A DNA stretch of 64,000 nucleotides from Alcanivorax sp. Its GTDB lineage: Bacteria; Pseudomonadota; Gammaproteobacteria; Pseudomonadales; Alcanivoracaceae. A program made the translations under genes and the position numbers. A model generated the notes under the pieces. It was not told the origin of the DNA. It did no database searches and saw only the letters and a program-made list of their open reading frames with translations. Below, one piece after another: positions 45,065-57,533 of the stretch (positions are counted from its first letter, which is position 1; every line of letters starts with the position of its first letter). The stretch is taken from positions 1 to 64,000 of the forward strand of contig NZ_CP080267.1 in assembly GCF_019431375.1 (NCBI RefSeq), read 5' to 3'.

Positions 45065-45577
45065 ATGAAACAGGTTGTTGCTTTGTTGCTGGCGCTGATG
45101 CTGGCCAGTTGCAACCCATGTACGCAGTAGTCAGGAGTGTCACTGGATGCGGAAGGTACCTGGCTGGTGTTGCCGCTGGTCAACCGTACCGGCACCCCCC
45201 AAGCCGGATTGCGGGCAGCGGCCATCGTGGAATCCGTGCTTTACCGGCAGGGAGTGACCGCGGTGGAAAGTTATCCGGAAACCGGCAATGACGGCCTGTT
45301 GTTCGAAGCGTCTTCCTCCGCCAACCGGGAAAAGATGGATCGTTGGGTGCAGTCGCAATCGGCCCGGTATGTGGTCAGCGGCGTAGTGCATGAATGGCGT
45401 TACAAGACCGGCGTGGATGGCGAGCCGGCGGTGGGCGTGATGCTGGAAATCCGCGAACTGCCTTCCGGTAACATCGTCTACAGCGGCACCGGTGCTCGTG
45501 CCGGGTGGGCAAGAACGTCGCTCAGCCAGACCGGGCAGAAAGTCATCGACAAGCTGCTGGCTCCGGTCATTCGCTGA
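45065..45577 (+). pseudogene. pelC: pelC with a damaged start, then clean
   Basis: The first 70 bp contain an inserted A and a lost G, which put a TAG after the lipobox (ASCNPCTQ-stop). From 45135 on it matches 57091 and beyond (offset 11,956), reading MSLDAEGTWL to the normal stop. The clean patch runs on into pelD up to 45990. Confidence 0.8.
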
Positions 45578-46881
45578 TGCGAAAGTGGCTGGCTAACACC
45601 GTCATCCCCGCCCTGGTGGCACCGCCGGCAAGACCCTTGTGGGTGGTGCTGGAGGCGGTACTGCTGACTGTGGCGGCAGTTGCAATGGGGCTGTGGTTAC
45701 GTTCCGAGGACCCCCTGGCGTTGGGTGCCAACTTCCGCTGGGGCCTGTTCGTGCCTATTCTGGTGTCCCTGCGTTACGGTAGTCTTGCCGGTGTATTTGG
45801 CATGTTGTGCCTGCTGGCCAGCTGGTTTGTGCTTCGCAATATGGACTTTTATGCGGACTGGGATTTCCCCGAAGGCACCATGCTGGGTGGGTTTATTCTC
45901 AGCCTGGTCTGCGGTGAATTCGCTGACCTGTGGCGGGTGCGCCTCCAGCGGGCGGAAAGCGCCGCCAGTTATGCCCTGGAACGTTTGCAGAGAACCTGAC
46001 CCAACGCCATGTGCTGTTACGCCTTTCCATGACCGCCTGGAAGAGAATCTGCTGGTCAGCCCTACACCGTGCGCGATGCATTGTTCCGTCTGCGCGATTC
46101 GACCCTGGATGAAAGCGACAGCGCGTGTCTGCCGGCGGCGGATGATCCTGATCAAGTTGCTGGCGGAGTATTGTCAATTACAGCGCGCTGCCCTGTATCC
46201 AGTTCTGGATGGCAAGGTCAACGACCAGGCCGCCGCCCTGTTGGGGAGAACAAGCCTCTGGATCAGCACGATGCCCTGCTCAACCACGCCTGGACATCGG
46301 CATGCTCACCTGTTCAGCCAGAACAAAAGCTCAGGATGATGCCTATGTGGGCGCTATCTGAGGTGGCCGCACCGGTGACCAGCTGGTTGCCGAAATGATC
46401 GGTGTGTGAGCGTGCCCCCAGGCGCGCGGTTGCAATCGCGATTATGAAAACCAGTTCGCTGCTCGTGCTGAACTTCTATGCGGATGCGCTTTACGGAAGA
46501 GGTGGACAGCCTGCTGGATACCGTGAACCTGCCGACCCGCTTTGCCAGTGAAATGACGGCGCTTTCCCGGTTGCGCGGTGGCTGGTTATTACGCCCTGAC
46601 CTGTTCTTGTACGACGGCGGCGAACAAGCTGCACAGATTCTGGAAGCTAACACGAGGCAGCCTGCGTAGTCTGGATCTGGCTGGTGGGTCCATGACAACG
46701 TGCTGATGATTGATGCCGATGACTGGTGATTCAGTCTGGAAGGTTTTGTGCACGCACGGAAAAATGTGGAGATGCCTTCTTCATCCGCCGAGCGGGGTGA
46801 AATACTACACCATCCGGTTACTGGGTAGGCATGTGACCCTGGCGATCAGCTCCGCAGTTGCTGGAGGTGGCCGGTGTCTAG
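45577..46881 (+). pseudogene. pelD: pelD, clean first third, error-rich remainder
   Basis: The first 138 codons (four membrane helices and the start of the coiled coil) match the copy at 57533. At 45990 an extra GA shifts the frame, and from there the GAF and GGDEF parts carry indels every few codons. The final GGTGTCTAG overlap with pelE is still recognisable. Confidence 0.8.
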
Positions 46882-47852
46882 CTGGAAGCTGCTTATCTAT
46901 GCGATCAGTGCCGAGCTGGGCTCACTGCTGCTGTTGCTCAGTCAGAACAGCTCGCTGTCTATTTTACTCTTTACCTAATTTCTTGTAAGCGGCGTCGGCC
47001 TTGTTGTCCCGCTGTGGCGTGGAGCTTTCTTCCGACCCGATTTTGGGCCAAAGTCTTTCGCTGGCACTGATTTTTCCTTTGCCTTTTTATCGGCGATCGG
47101 GCTGCTGACTATCATTACCGGTGGCATTGCCTTGGGTGTGATGTTGCCTTTATGCCGCTGCGCTTTCCCAGGTGGCAAAGCCCTATTTTACCACCAGTCA
47201 TAATCAACATAGCGCCGGTTTCCGGCAGATTGATCTGAAGGTTTGCTTTGCCAGTGAGACCGCGCTAACGCCGCGCGGTTGGGGGTAACGTACTCAGGAT
47301 ATGCGGTCGTATTACCGGGCGACTGTTGCGCGATTCGCTGGGGATTCCTATATGAGGATCTGCGGCTGCTTGCCTACATTCTCGACCAGAGAGAAGAAGC
47401 GCCACCCGTGATGTGATCGAGCGCTGCAGTTACTGGGCAGGCTGGGGAATCAGCGCCGCTATCGGCTTGCCCGACGTCTGGCGGGTTGTACTGGGAGCTA
47501 GTTATCAGGACCTGGTGCGTGGCGACATCATGACCTTGACCTCGAGCGGTGAGCAGTTTCTACGCCGATATGGGGCTGATGAATCTCCCGAAGATGCCGG
47601 GCATAGTTTTGTTGCGCGATATCAAGATAGAGTCAAGAAAAACCTGGGTGCAGTCAGGGTCCCTGGTCTTTGCCCGCCGGCTGGGATTATCACGGCCGGG
47701 CGAACCTGTGGCGAAGAGATTTCTTTACGCGTCGACAATTGCCCATGGTGGATTACCACTGATGGAACAAATTCCCGAGGGCAGCCAGTTTACTGCCTGA
47801 ATAAATCCGTGGAGTACTCGGAGAACTATGGCGCTTTGCCCAGAGCGGATAA
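46874..47852 (+). pseudogene. pelE: Error-rich pelE
   Basis: Follows 58860-59870 with many indels and several losses of 5-20 bases; short stretches such as LIYAISAELGSLLLLLS and YQDLVRGDIMTLT are readable in changing frames. Confidence 0.75.
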
Positions 47853-49331
47853 GGCGGACATCTGCCTGCTGCTGGAAGGGGACGTTTCCTATGTCGGCGG
47901 CGGGGTGTCGAGCTGGGTAAACTCAGATTATCAGTATGGTTTTCCCAGGCCACGCTTTGCCCTGCTGTTTGTCGGTAGCGCTGGCGGAGGAGCGGGAAAT
48001 AGGGGAAATTACCCTGCCGGGACAACGTGGTGCCGTCTGGAAGTCACCTTTATCTGCATGACTTCCAGCGTGGGGGCACGAAGAAGCCTAAAGGGAGTGA
48101 CGTGGAGGCATACCATCGGCTGCGCCGTTTTTCATAGGCTGATGCGTTCGGAGCGACATTCCCACAGACGGGAAGAATTGCTCGGCAAGACGCTCGATGG
48201 CCTGGGCGAGGGCTGTTATTCGAAGAGTCCGCTTTTGCACAGCAGGGCAAGCTGGGTTTTCATCTCGTGCCTATCGCCGATGACCGTGATCTTTCGCTTT
48301 GTGGATACTGGACCGTGCGCATCATGCATGCCCTTGGCGGTGCTGCATGATATTGCCAGCAACCTGATCCCGGCGCGTATGTATCACGCACTATCCACCG
48401 GTTATGCCGGTTTTTCTGGGGCCATCTGAAACGTCGCACCGGCAAGCCGTTGCTGCTTTCGAACATAACATCTATACCAAGGAACACAAGATCGATCTGT
48501 TCAGAGTGAATGGATCGGTAATGTGCAGCCTGGTGGAAAACAATGCCGGAAATAGCGTACTTCCGCGAAGTGGGTGAACTACCGAGCTGGGCCGTGAGTG
48601 TTACCAGTCATCGAACGCATCGTGGCCCTGTACAGACAGCAACCGGCAACGGCAGGTGGAAGACGCGCCCCGCCAGCGTACGCTTAATATTCCCAACATC
48701 GACCTGCGCGTATGGAAAAAGTCCGTTGCCGCCAGAGCACCGAAATCCCCCAGACACCTGCCTGATCGGCTGGGTGTTTTCCATCAAAAAAGGCAGTGAA
48801 CACCTTCTGCGTGCCATGCGTACCTGATGACAGATTCCGGACGCGAAGGCTGGATTGCCGGTCCGGAGGATGAGGAACAAGGAATATGCCGCCGGAGTGC
48901 TCGCTGGTAAGCCAGCCTGAACGGAAAAAAAACGTGGAGTTTCTTGGGTTTCAGAAAATCGACGAGTTGCTGCCGAAAGTGGGTCAATGGTGTGCTCAGC
49001 TCCATCAACGAAGCGCCTCTACGTTGTTTGCTGGAGAAGGCTTTGCCGCGGGTGTGCCGGCGGTGTCCACGGATGTGAGGCTCACCGTCGAAATTGATCG
49101 AAGAGCTGGATGAAGAAGATCGGGCGTTCGGCAAAAGGCAGTTCGGTGGTTGGCATTGCTGACCGGAAGCGTTGGGTAGGCAGGTGGCGGTCGCTCCCTG
49201 GTGATTCGCAGGCCTGGCGACGCGCAGCAAGCCGGTATCCGCCGGGTGAAACACTGTACGCAGCAACGATGTTCGGTTTCTACCGTACAGGCTTTTTATC
49301 AGGGCCTGCTGGAAGAGAGGGGATGCTCTGA
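47828..49331 (+). pseudogene. pelF: Error-rich pelF
   Basis: Follows 59848-61368. Pieces of the glycosyltransferase (KADICLLLEG, VEFLGFQKIDELLPKVG) are readable but the frame changes at least every 100 codons. Confidence 0.75.
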
Positions 49332-50687
49332 TGGCGAATTATCGGTTTGAGCTGCGAAAACTGCTGCGCAAGGATACCTTGCCGGGCCTGATCCGTGCCT
49401 ATGCCTATGCTGGCGTAATCAGCTCCGGGCCCTGCTGGGGTGTTTTATCGTTATCAGCATCTGATCATTGGTATTTTCCGCTTCAAGGCCGAGGTGATTT
49501 TGCCGGATATTTGCATATCCCAAATTTCAGTCTGGTATTCATCAGGTGCCATCAGCCTGTTTTGACCAGCACTGTGTTGGCGTTCACCCGCTTTTGTGCG
49601 GATCGTGCCTTTGGCTTGACCCGCGAGGATCTGATTCTGCTGAACTATAATTTGGTGTGCCCCTGTTGGTCTGGTGATTTCCGGCGTGCTGTCGCTGTTG
49701 GTGGCTCTTCCTGTTCGGAACAGGCATTCTGTTCCGGTACTGATGGCGACCAGCTTCGTGGTGTTGTGCAATATCTGGATGCTTTACCGTGTTTCTGTCC
49801 GGCATGAAGCAATGCAGGCCATCTGCCTTTATACCCTGGAGTTTGGGATTACCGTGGGTGGAGCCTTGTTGCACTTTTTCTCGACCTGGGGCTGCTGCTA
49901 GGGTTTCTGTGCAGGGCGGTGACATTGCTGGCCCGGCATGCTGGTAGTGATCGTTGCGGATTATCGTGGCGCAGCATGTGGTGTCGCTTCGAGATGTTCG
50001 GTCCTCGTTCATCTAATACCCCAGCCTGATGCCATCACGGGCTGTTCTATAACGCCAAAGATATGAGCGGACAAGGCCATGTTCTGGTTCTACAGCGGCA
50101 CCGGCAACGATGTGATCGGTCCGTTGCGTGCCTCACTGGTCCTGTGGCTGTCCCCAGGTGTTCCTGTCCTACCTGCTGATTCCCGGCATGGCGCTGCTCT
50201 GGTGCATGGAAACCATTCAATTGCAGGTATTACCTTAATTTCTGATGATTATGAAGGGCTCTTTATTGTCTATATCAGACATGCAACCAGATGGTGTTTA
50301 AAAATGATCGTCAGGGGATCTTCAGATCCTCAAAAAGATCCAGGCCATCTCAACTGGTGATATGAAGTGGCCAGCGCCAATTTTCGCGGCCTGGGATCAC
50401 CGTCCTCTGCCGCGTTGCTGAAGTCAGCTGGTAGCGCGGCGCTGGGTGGTGTTCTGGCCGCTTCGCAAAATCGTTTCTGCTATCGGACCACAGCGCCGCA
50501 ATACTGAAATTTTCTCACTGGCATCTGTTTTTCGATGCTCCAGCGCAGTCTTCTGGCTCCAGCTGCCTGCCTGGGCCACAGTTATTCGACTCGGTTCCAC
50601 CTGTCATGGCAGTGTGCGTGGTGTGGGTTCTGTGGCTGGTGAACCTGAGAAGATGGGGAGCTGGAGTACAGCATTGTGCTGCAGTGA
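49331..50687 (+). pseudogene. pelG: Error-rich pelG
   Basis: Follows 61368-62738. The start (FELRKLLRKDT, GLIRAYAYAGVISSG) is readable, the rest is broken by indels; the end near TGCAGTGAGCTGAG still matches the pelG stop and array start. Confidence 0.75.
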
Positions 50688-51290
50688 GCTGAGAAGGCAT
50701 TGGTACGAGCTGAGCTGCAGGCCTGAGCTGAGCTGCAGCTGAGTGAGGCTGAGGCCTGAGCTGAGCTGAGCCACGAGCTGCAGCCGGCTACAGGCTGAGC
50801 TGAGCTGGAAGCTGAAGCCCGACCTACCTGAAGCTCACGACTGAGCCACAAACTGCGCTGATTTGGATCAGGAAGGTCGAAAGTTCCCAGAGACCTGCAA
50901 TCATTTCTTACCGAAACGCTGTTAGAAGACGGCGCTTGGGCCTGGTCATGAAGCTTGCAGCATCGTCTGGACGATCAAGCTTCGGCTAAACTTAAACTAA
51001 GAAGCTAGAAGCTAGAAAGCTAGGCTAAGCTAAAGCTAAGCTGAAACTAAGCTAAGCTAAACTAAACTAGAAGCTAAACTAAACTGAAAGCTGAAGCTGA
51101 AAAACAGCATATAAAGGCATAGGCGCTAGATGTTGAAACAAATATCACGGGTAGAAACTCGGGTCGATGGATGGGGACTCATCGACGCCTGGCATTGTGT
51201 GGACAGTTGTTCGCCGAAACATTCGGCACATGAAGCTTTCTGTTTATTTGCAAGATTCAATTTTTGCACGAAAGTGCGCCTCAGCCGCCA
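50686..51290 (+). repeat. Error-rich version of both heptamer arrays, hairpins and terminator block
   Basis: Irregular GAGCTGAG-like units (50686-50840), a degraded spacer (AGGAAGGTCGAAAGTTCCCAG), recognisable hairpin 3 remains (CATCGTCTGGACGATC), irregular AGAAGCTAG and AGCTAAG units (50990-51100) and a degraded copy of the block at 63241-63407. The order is that of 62737-63407, which shows that even the perfect arrays are noisy in this stretch. Confidence 0.75.
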
Positions 51291-52300
51291 GTTATAAACC
51301 CCGGCATCAGTCCTGGGCGCCCAGGGCTCACCGCAGGCTAACGTAACCAGACACACATCCCATGCTTTCACTCCGTCTGACCAGTAATGGTGCAACAAGT
51401 GGGTGAAAGAGCCAGGGCGATCCCGAGGCCAGATTCATCATTCGGGCTGTCAGTGGTTGACGCTGGCGGCACGGCTTTGCCAGGGCCTCCGCTGCCTTTG
51501 GCCCGCACCTTGTCAGCACATTGCTGAAGCGGTGGGCCGGGTGCTGGCCTGATTAGCGGACAAAGGCGATGCGGATCAATCTCAGCGATTGGTTTACGCA
51601 CTCCCGCTCTTGCAATGAAAGCGCCTGCGCCGAAACGATAGCCGCCACAGTTGATTATCAGACCTGGGGTTTCAACAGCGGCTCCAGCAGCCAGCGATTA
51701 TCGCACCACTGCCGCTGTTGTGGGCAGCTGGGGGTATGCGACTCGGTGCTGCGGGCTCTGAAGGCAGCTGCTGGTGTCGCCGACATTGTGGACGGAATGA
51801 CTGAAAAAGCGGCGCCATGTTTCACCTCGCTGCTGGCCGAAGCCTGAGTGCCAGTACAGGAATAACAAGCGGCTTTCTTTTCGACCACCACCCTTCGACA
51901 TGATCTTTACCGCTCGGTCTCAGTGCGTCTTCGCACGACGGCGCGCCTGTTGGAATAAACGCCAGCTATGATTGAGCCGTAAGAATCGCCTGCAGCGCGC
52001 GAGCGCTCTATTGCTGGCGATCAGGTTCGCCAGTCCTGATGGCGCGAGTTCAGATAATCGAAGCGGTCCGCGGTGTTCCGGCGGTGGCGCAGCCATGCTC
52101 TCTGGCACCAGGATGGTCAGCAGGGAAGTGAGCGTGCGGGGAAGCTCCTGCCGTCAGTCAGACGTCCGGCTAGGTAATCCTCCCATCTTCATCAGGGTCC
52201 TGCGCGGGCCAGCCGCGATGACAGAAGCAGTGAAGCGATGGCCGGGGATGCACAGTACCCGGCAAGCTTTCTGCATCGGCAGCGCTCGATTGGTGTGCTG
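51290..52300 (-). pseudogene. Error-rich DUF3080 gene
   Basis: Follows the DUF3080 gene at 63415 onward (and 36197-37234 beyond the window end), with indels that leave no frame. The right end around 52250-52300 corresponds to the N-terminal helix. Confidence 0.72.
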
Positions 52301-52365
52301 TTTGATTTACGCAAAGCCATTGACACTGCAGGTGGATCTTATACGCATTGCCGGAACAGTTGTTG

Positions 52366-54342
52366 CTATGTTTGGCTTCGTTATCGTCAGAAATTTGCCT
52401 TTGGGAAGCTTATTTATATGTCAACAGGATGCCGGTTTCCGGTTGATGATGTTCCCAGCATTATCGCACGGGCTTGCCTGTGATGCCCCGGAAGAAGAGG
52501 CCTGACTCACCACCCCAAACAGGATAAAGCGGCGCACCGAGCCGCTTGGCCGCTTGGCCACGGCTGGATAGTGCGCTGGCGAATCACCTGAAAGTGTTTA
52601 CCACTCAGGTGATCGAATTACCAGTTGATTGGTGGTGCGTTTCAATCTTCAGTCATTGTGCCGAACAAGCAGCCAATCAGGTACTCACGGTGTCCTTGCT
52701 GGTGCCGTCCTGGCCGGACAGTCCTTTGCGAGGCCGCTGGAAATCCACCCTCAGACCACTGCCGCCGGTAAAAACCTGACTGAGTGCTCCAGCGCCCAGA
52801 ATCGAACGGTGTGGATGAAACGCTACCTGGCAGGAATTCCCCTGCCGGTCGCTAAGCAACTGGGCCCTGACCATTGCAATCCCTGCTTTTTCTGTAAACG
52901 AGATGATGGCGACAGATGGTGCTCTGCGGCATCTCGACTTGGGATCTGAAAGCAGCGAACAAAGAATGGTGGAAAAAGCCTGCCTGTATGCAGGACAATC
53001 AAAGCACCGGTAGCTCCAGGAGCACGACAAGGCCAAGCACGCGTGGTTTTACCGTATCAAGTATCCATATGCCAGGGCATCTGAGCCAGTCAAGGGTGAC
53101 CCTGGGCTCAAAGGTGGCAGCTGCTGGGTGTGGAAAAATCGCGCAGGGTGAGCGCCATTACAGCGTCCTCCAGTAGCGCTGACCTTCGAGTATAATGTGC
53201 GGGCAGTGAACTGCCGAAACCATGAGTGGTGCTGGCGAGGCCTATAAACTCGGAACCATTACCTCATGCGACCTGGTGCTGAATTGGCAAGCGCACGCCT
53301 GGAAGGTGGACGGCGATCGCCTGCGGGTCTACCCCAGGATGGCAAGAGAGAAGAGAATGTGGCGCTGGTGATCGACGCCGGCGCCCGCGCTCCGCCGATC
53401 ATGGCCCCGGCTGGCGGAAAAGCTGGAAAAACCGTCACCCCTGATGATAATACTAAACCCGGTGTGCGCTTTGTCGGCGGGCACCATCCTGCTACCGGAT
53501 GGCAACAGCTCGGCGTCCTTTGAGGCCGTCATTGTTCGCTGGTGGTGCAGGTGCCCCGGGTGTTTGACATGTTAAGCAGTATCTGCAGAGCGTGAAGGCT
53601 GGATGAGGTGACATGGATACCCACTGGCCACTGGCGTGGCAGAAAACCCTTGAGCTTCCGTCTTGCGGCGACGGTTGGCAGCGCTATCTCTGGACTGAGC
53701 CGACTGATGGCCAAACATCCCAATGAACAATCCATCTCACCTGACGTGCGTGATGGCGACGACATCACTTATACCTGCCGGACAATGCCCTGACCCGTGA
53801 GACAACTGCCGGATAACTTCACGAAGGCCCGGGGCGGGAACAAGGTTAACCGGACCGGATGGCGGATTATTACGTGATCCCCAGCTACCCTGAGCTGGTA
53901 CAGACAGGACAACCCCTGCTCAATTGATTACACCGCTATAACGACCTGGCCTCAACACCCGTGCCTTCCTGGCGTCAACGCCTGGGCCTGATCGCCAAGC
54001 GCGGCCAGGACGACACCCTGCACGTGGTGGCCACCACCCTGGACAACAATGAGTACCGCCGAGGTGGTGGTGAGAGGGGCCTATAATTACCAGCAACAAC
54101 AGGTAGATGGGGCTCACCGATGAGAGGCGCGGCCAGCCTATCAAGCTGGATGTACGCCGCCTTTCTGCTGCAGGCGGTAAGATCGCGACACCGGTTTCTG
54201 AAAGTGGCCCGCAACCGGGCCTTGCCCACCAACCAGTTCAACACCAGCAGCCAGACGTGCAGTGATCAAAGGGTTTTCTACGGGGAACGGGATGTGTATG
54301 GCGCGGGCGATGACATCACTGACACCTTTATTCTCAGGATAA
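52366..54342 (+). pseudogene. Error-rich macroglobulin fragment fused to pelB2
   Basis: Follows 37327-39318 from the lipoprotein signal into the MG2 domain (KVARNRALPTNQFNT readable), with indels throughout. At 54342 it switches, within ATAGCTATGAGG, to clean pelB2 sequence matching 27167. This is the third different macroglobulin-pelB or internal junction in the window. Confidence 0.75.
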
Positions 54343-57011
54343 ATAGCTATGAGGTTTTTGTGGCGGCGGGTAATCTGGGACGGGCTCGTCAAGTGGTGGA
54401 CAATGCTCTCTACTGGCGCCCCGAAGATATTCGCTGGTTGCTGAGGCTGGCGCAGATCGCCGACTGGCAGGGGGATAGCAGTACTGCCCTGAAAGCCTGG
54501 TGGAAAGTAGCGGAAAACACTGACGATCCGCAGGCCTGGCAGCAGGTTCGGCAGCGGGCGCCGCTGGCCTACGATCACCAACTGACGTTGCGGGTTTACA
54601 AGGAATTGCTGGAAGTGTCTCCCCGTGACCGTGATTTGCTGGCTACCATCGCCAGGCAATATGAGTTGCTCGGCACACCGGATGAAGGCCTGGTGTTCCT
54701 GGCTGACTGGCATCGGCGCTATCCGGGTCAGGCTGTGCTGTGGGAAATGCAGCGTCTGGCCTGGAATCAAAGCGATAGAAAGCAAGCCGCTCGCTATTCA
54801 CGGCAGTACATGAATCGCTATGGCCCCGAGCGGGATATGGCACTGCAAGTCTCCCGCTACCATTGGCTTGAGGGGCAGCGTGAGACGGCTTATGCCGATT
54901 TGCGCAGTGATGCCGAAAGCCTCCCCTATGATCCTGACCTGACACGCCGTTTGGCGATTATGGCCACTGAGCTGGGACAGTGGCAGCCGGCCATGAGTCA
55001 TTACCAGACATTGCTGGAGCAGGGTGACGAGACCCTGCCGGATCTGTATCAGTACATTACCCTGGCCCGTTATTACGATCGCGACAGAGTCGTGGCGCTG
55101 ATGGAGCGGGCCTGGCAGCGCAATGGGGATCAGGCTTTTGCCATGGGTGCCCTCTATCAGATGCAGGATGCCGGTCGCTGGCAGGCCATCGATGATTTTC
55201 TGCACCAGCTTAGTGACGCCCAGCGCCAGCAACTGCAACAGGACCCGGCTTTTTTGCGTTTTTACGCCAATCTGCTGTTACGCAAGGGCGAGATGGAAAA
55301 TGCCGCGCAGTGGTTGCAGCGGGCGCTGGAACTGGCCCCCGGCGATCGGGAGACACGCATCGCCTGGTTATGGCTGCTGGTCGCCAGTGGTGATGATACT
55401 CAGCTGGCCCAGACCCTTGCCGCCTGGGAAGCCGGTATCCGCCTGGACCGGCGCTACTGGGAAGTGCTGGCCGCCGCCCATATGGCGCTGGGTCATGCCG
55501 AGCAGGCGGTTCGCTACGAGAGCCGTCTGCTGCAAACGGCTCCCGAGGACTGGGAGCGACAATGGCAGTATGCCCAGGCGCTGATTGCGGCAGGGCGTGA
55601 TGGTCAGGCCTGGCCGGTGCTGCGCAGTTTGCATCAACGATTGCCGTTCCCGGTCGCGGACGACAAGCAGACCCAGTATCGCGATATGCGTCTGGCGCTC
55701 AGCCAGCGGTTTGAGGGTGGAGATGGTTCGCTGCAACTGGCACAACAGATTCGTCAGCAGCAGGGTGACGACGAAGCCCGTGCAGAATGGCTGGCCCAGT
55801 GGGCGCTGGGGCATAGCGAGCCGGAACTGGCCCGTGCCTGGTACCTGCGCAAGCAGCAGGCTGCCGGCGCCCTGCATGCCGGGTCGGCACTGGCCTATGC
55901 CATGCTCAATAATGACCGGGATGCCGTGGCGCAGATTCGTGAGCGTTATGCCGGTCAATTGACGTTGTCCGAGCAACTGGGAAGCCAGGTGGAACTGGGC
56001 GAGGAACGGCGCGCCACCGCGACGCTAATGGCCATGCAGTCCGGCTCTCCGGAACTGGCTGGCGCCAACAATCAGCAGGAATCCCTGTTGTTGCCCAGCG
56101 CCCGCTCCAGCGCATTGATGCTGGAACAGCGCCGTCTGGGTGCCTTGCAAATGACTGACTGGGCATTTACCCAGAGTCAGCCATTCAGTGACTACAGCAC
56201 CTTGTCCGCGCGCTACCGGCAGCGGCAGTTTGGCAGTAATGATCGTACCCAGCTTGATGTGGATGAAGCGGAGCAATGGCTGACCCTGGAGTGGCAATAC
56301 CAGCGTGAGCGCTATCGTCACCGTTTTTCGCTGGGCCAGCGCCAACTGTTGGATAACAGCGAAACCACCGCGGATCTGGAAGTGGGGGGCAACTGGCACT
56401 CCGACTGGTCTGCCAGCTGGCGTTACCAGTGGCGCATGCCGGCGGATGAAACCTCCTTGCTGCTGTTGGGCGGTTCGCGTACCGGCAGCCAGTTCCAGCT
56501 CAATTGGTCGCCCCAATCTACCTGGCAGAGCAGTGTAGATTGGGCGGATTACCAGTATCGTGATCTGAATAGTCAAAATCTGGGGAAGGGCAGCATTATC
56601 AATCTGCAAACCACCTGGCGTCCCTGGTTGTCCCGTTTTTCACCGGGCCTACGGCTGCGTCATACCCGCGCCGATTTTGCCGAAGCCGGGGACAGCATGG
56701 CTGAAGTCCGCGCCTTGCTGCCAGCCGGCGCAGACACTACGCCCTTGCCCGAGAATTACAGCGAATCCGGAGCGTCCCTGTTGTTGGGCACGCCGGACGT
56801 GCATATCCGTCCGCATCGGCTGCAGGGGTGGGGAGAACTGGGTTACGTGAATAACAGCTTGTCCGGCGATGGTTTTATCGGCCGCTTGGGCCTGGCCGGG
56901 CCGTTGATCGGCCGGGACGCCTGGCAACTGTCACTGGAGCGGCAACTGAATACCGGTGGTAACGATGAAGACAGCTACCGGGCCGAACTGCAATACAGGA
57001 TTTACTACTAG
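54343..57011 (+). CDS. pelB: PelB2, second variant, 5' truncated
   Basis: The clean sequence starts at codon 34 of PelB2, so the signal peptide is missing; the frame runs upstream into macroglobulin remains by chance. Bases 54343-55234 appear identical to 27167-28058, then differences begin (a G for A at 55235) and continue at several percent, mostly synonymous. Protein changes are few (for example SGDDTQLAQTLAAWEAGIRLDRR for EADTRLDRR, NSQNLGKGS for NDQTLGDGS). The TPR and barrel parts are intact to the terminal AELQYRIYY. Confidence 0.85.
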
Positions 57012-57020
57012 GAGCATGAG

Positions 57021-57533
57021 ATGAAACAGGTTGTTGCTTTGTTGCTGGCGCTGATGCTGGCCAGTTGCACCCATGTACGCAGTAGTCAGGGAGTGTCACT
57101 GGATGCGGAAGGTACCTGGCTGGTGTTGCCGCTGGTCAACCGTACCGGCACCCCCCAAGCCGGATTGCGGGCAGCGGCCATCGTGGAATCCGTGCTTTAC
57201 CGGCAGGGAGTGACCGCGGTGGAAAGTTATCCGGAAACCGGCAATGACGGCCTGTTGTTCGAAGCGTCTTCCTCCGCCAACCGGGAAAAGATGGATCGTT
57301 GGGTGCAGTCGCAATCGGCCCGGTATGTGGTCAGCGGCGTAGTGCATGAATGGCGTTACAAGACCGGCGTGGATGGCGAGCCGGCGGTGGGCGTGATGCT
57401 GGAAATCCGCGAACTGCCTTCCGGTAACATCGTCTACAGCGGCACCGGTGCTCGTGCCGGGTGGGCAAGAACGTCGCTCAGCCAGACCGGGCAGAAAGTC
57501 ATCGACAAGCTGCTGGCTCCGGTCATTCGCTGA
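57021..57533 (+). CDS. pelC: PelC, second variant
   Basis: 170 residues, lipobox LASC, four amino-acid differences from the protein at 29845 (for example NRTGTP for NRTATP). A stretch of 123 bp around the pelC-pelD junction (57473-57595) shows no difference from 30296-30418, while the DNA on both sides differs. Confidence 0.92.
   Translation: MKQVVALLLALMLASCTHVRSSQGVSLDAEGTWLVLPLVNRTGTPQAGLRAAAIVESVLYRQGVTAVESYPETGNDGLLFEASSSANREKMDRWVQSQSARYVVSGVVHEWRYKTGVDGEPAVGVMLEIRELPSGNIVYSGTGARAGWARTSLSQTGQKVIDKLLAPVIR

Noticed and set aside
43285..54342. A natural pseudogene cluster from an old duplicated pel operon.
   Set aside because: Damage is dominated by one-base indels, is equally dense in genes and repeats, and is interrupted by a clean island with sharp borders. 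Sequencing error explains this better than mutation under relaxed selection.
54120..54342. A longer N-terminus for the second PelB2.
   Set aside because: The frame upstream of 54343 translates degraded macroglobulin sequence and is not PelB.
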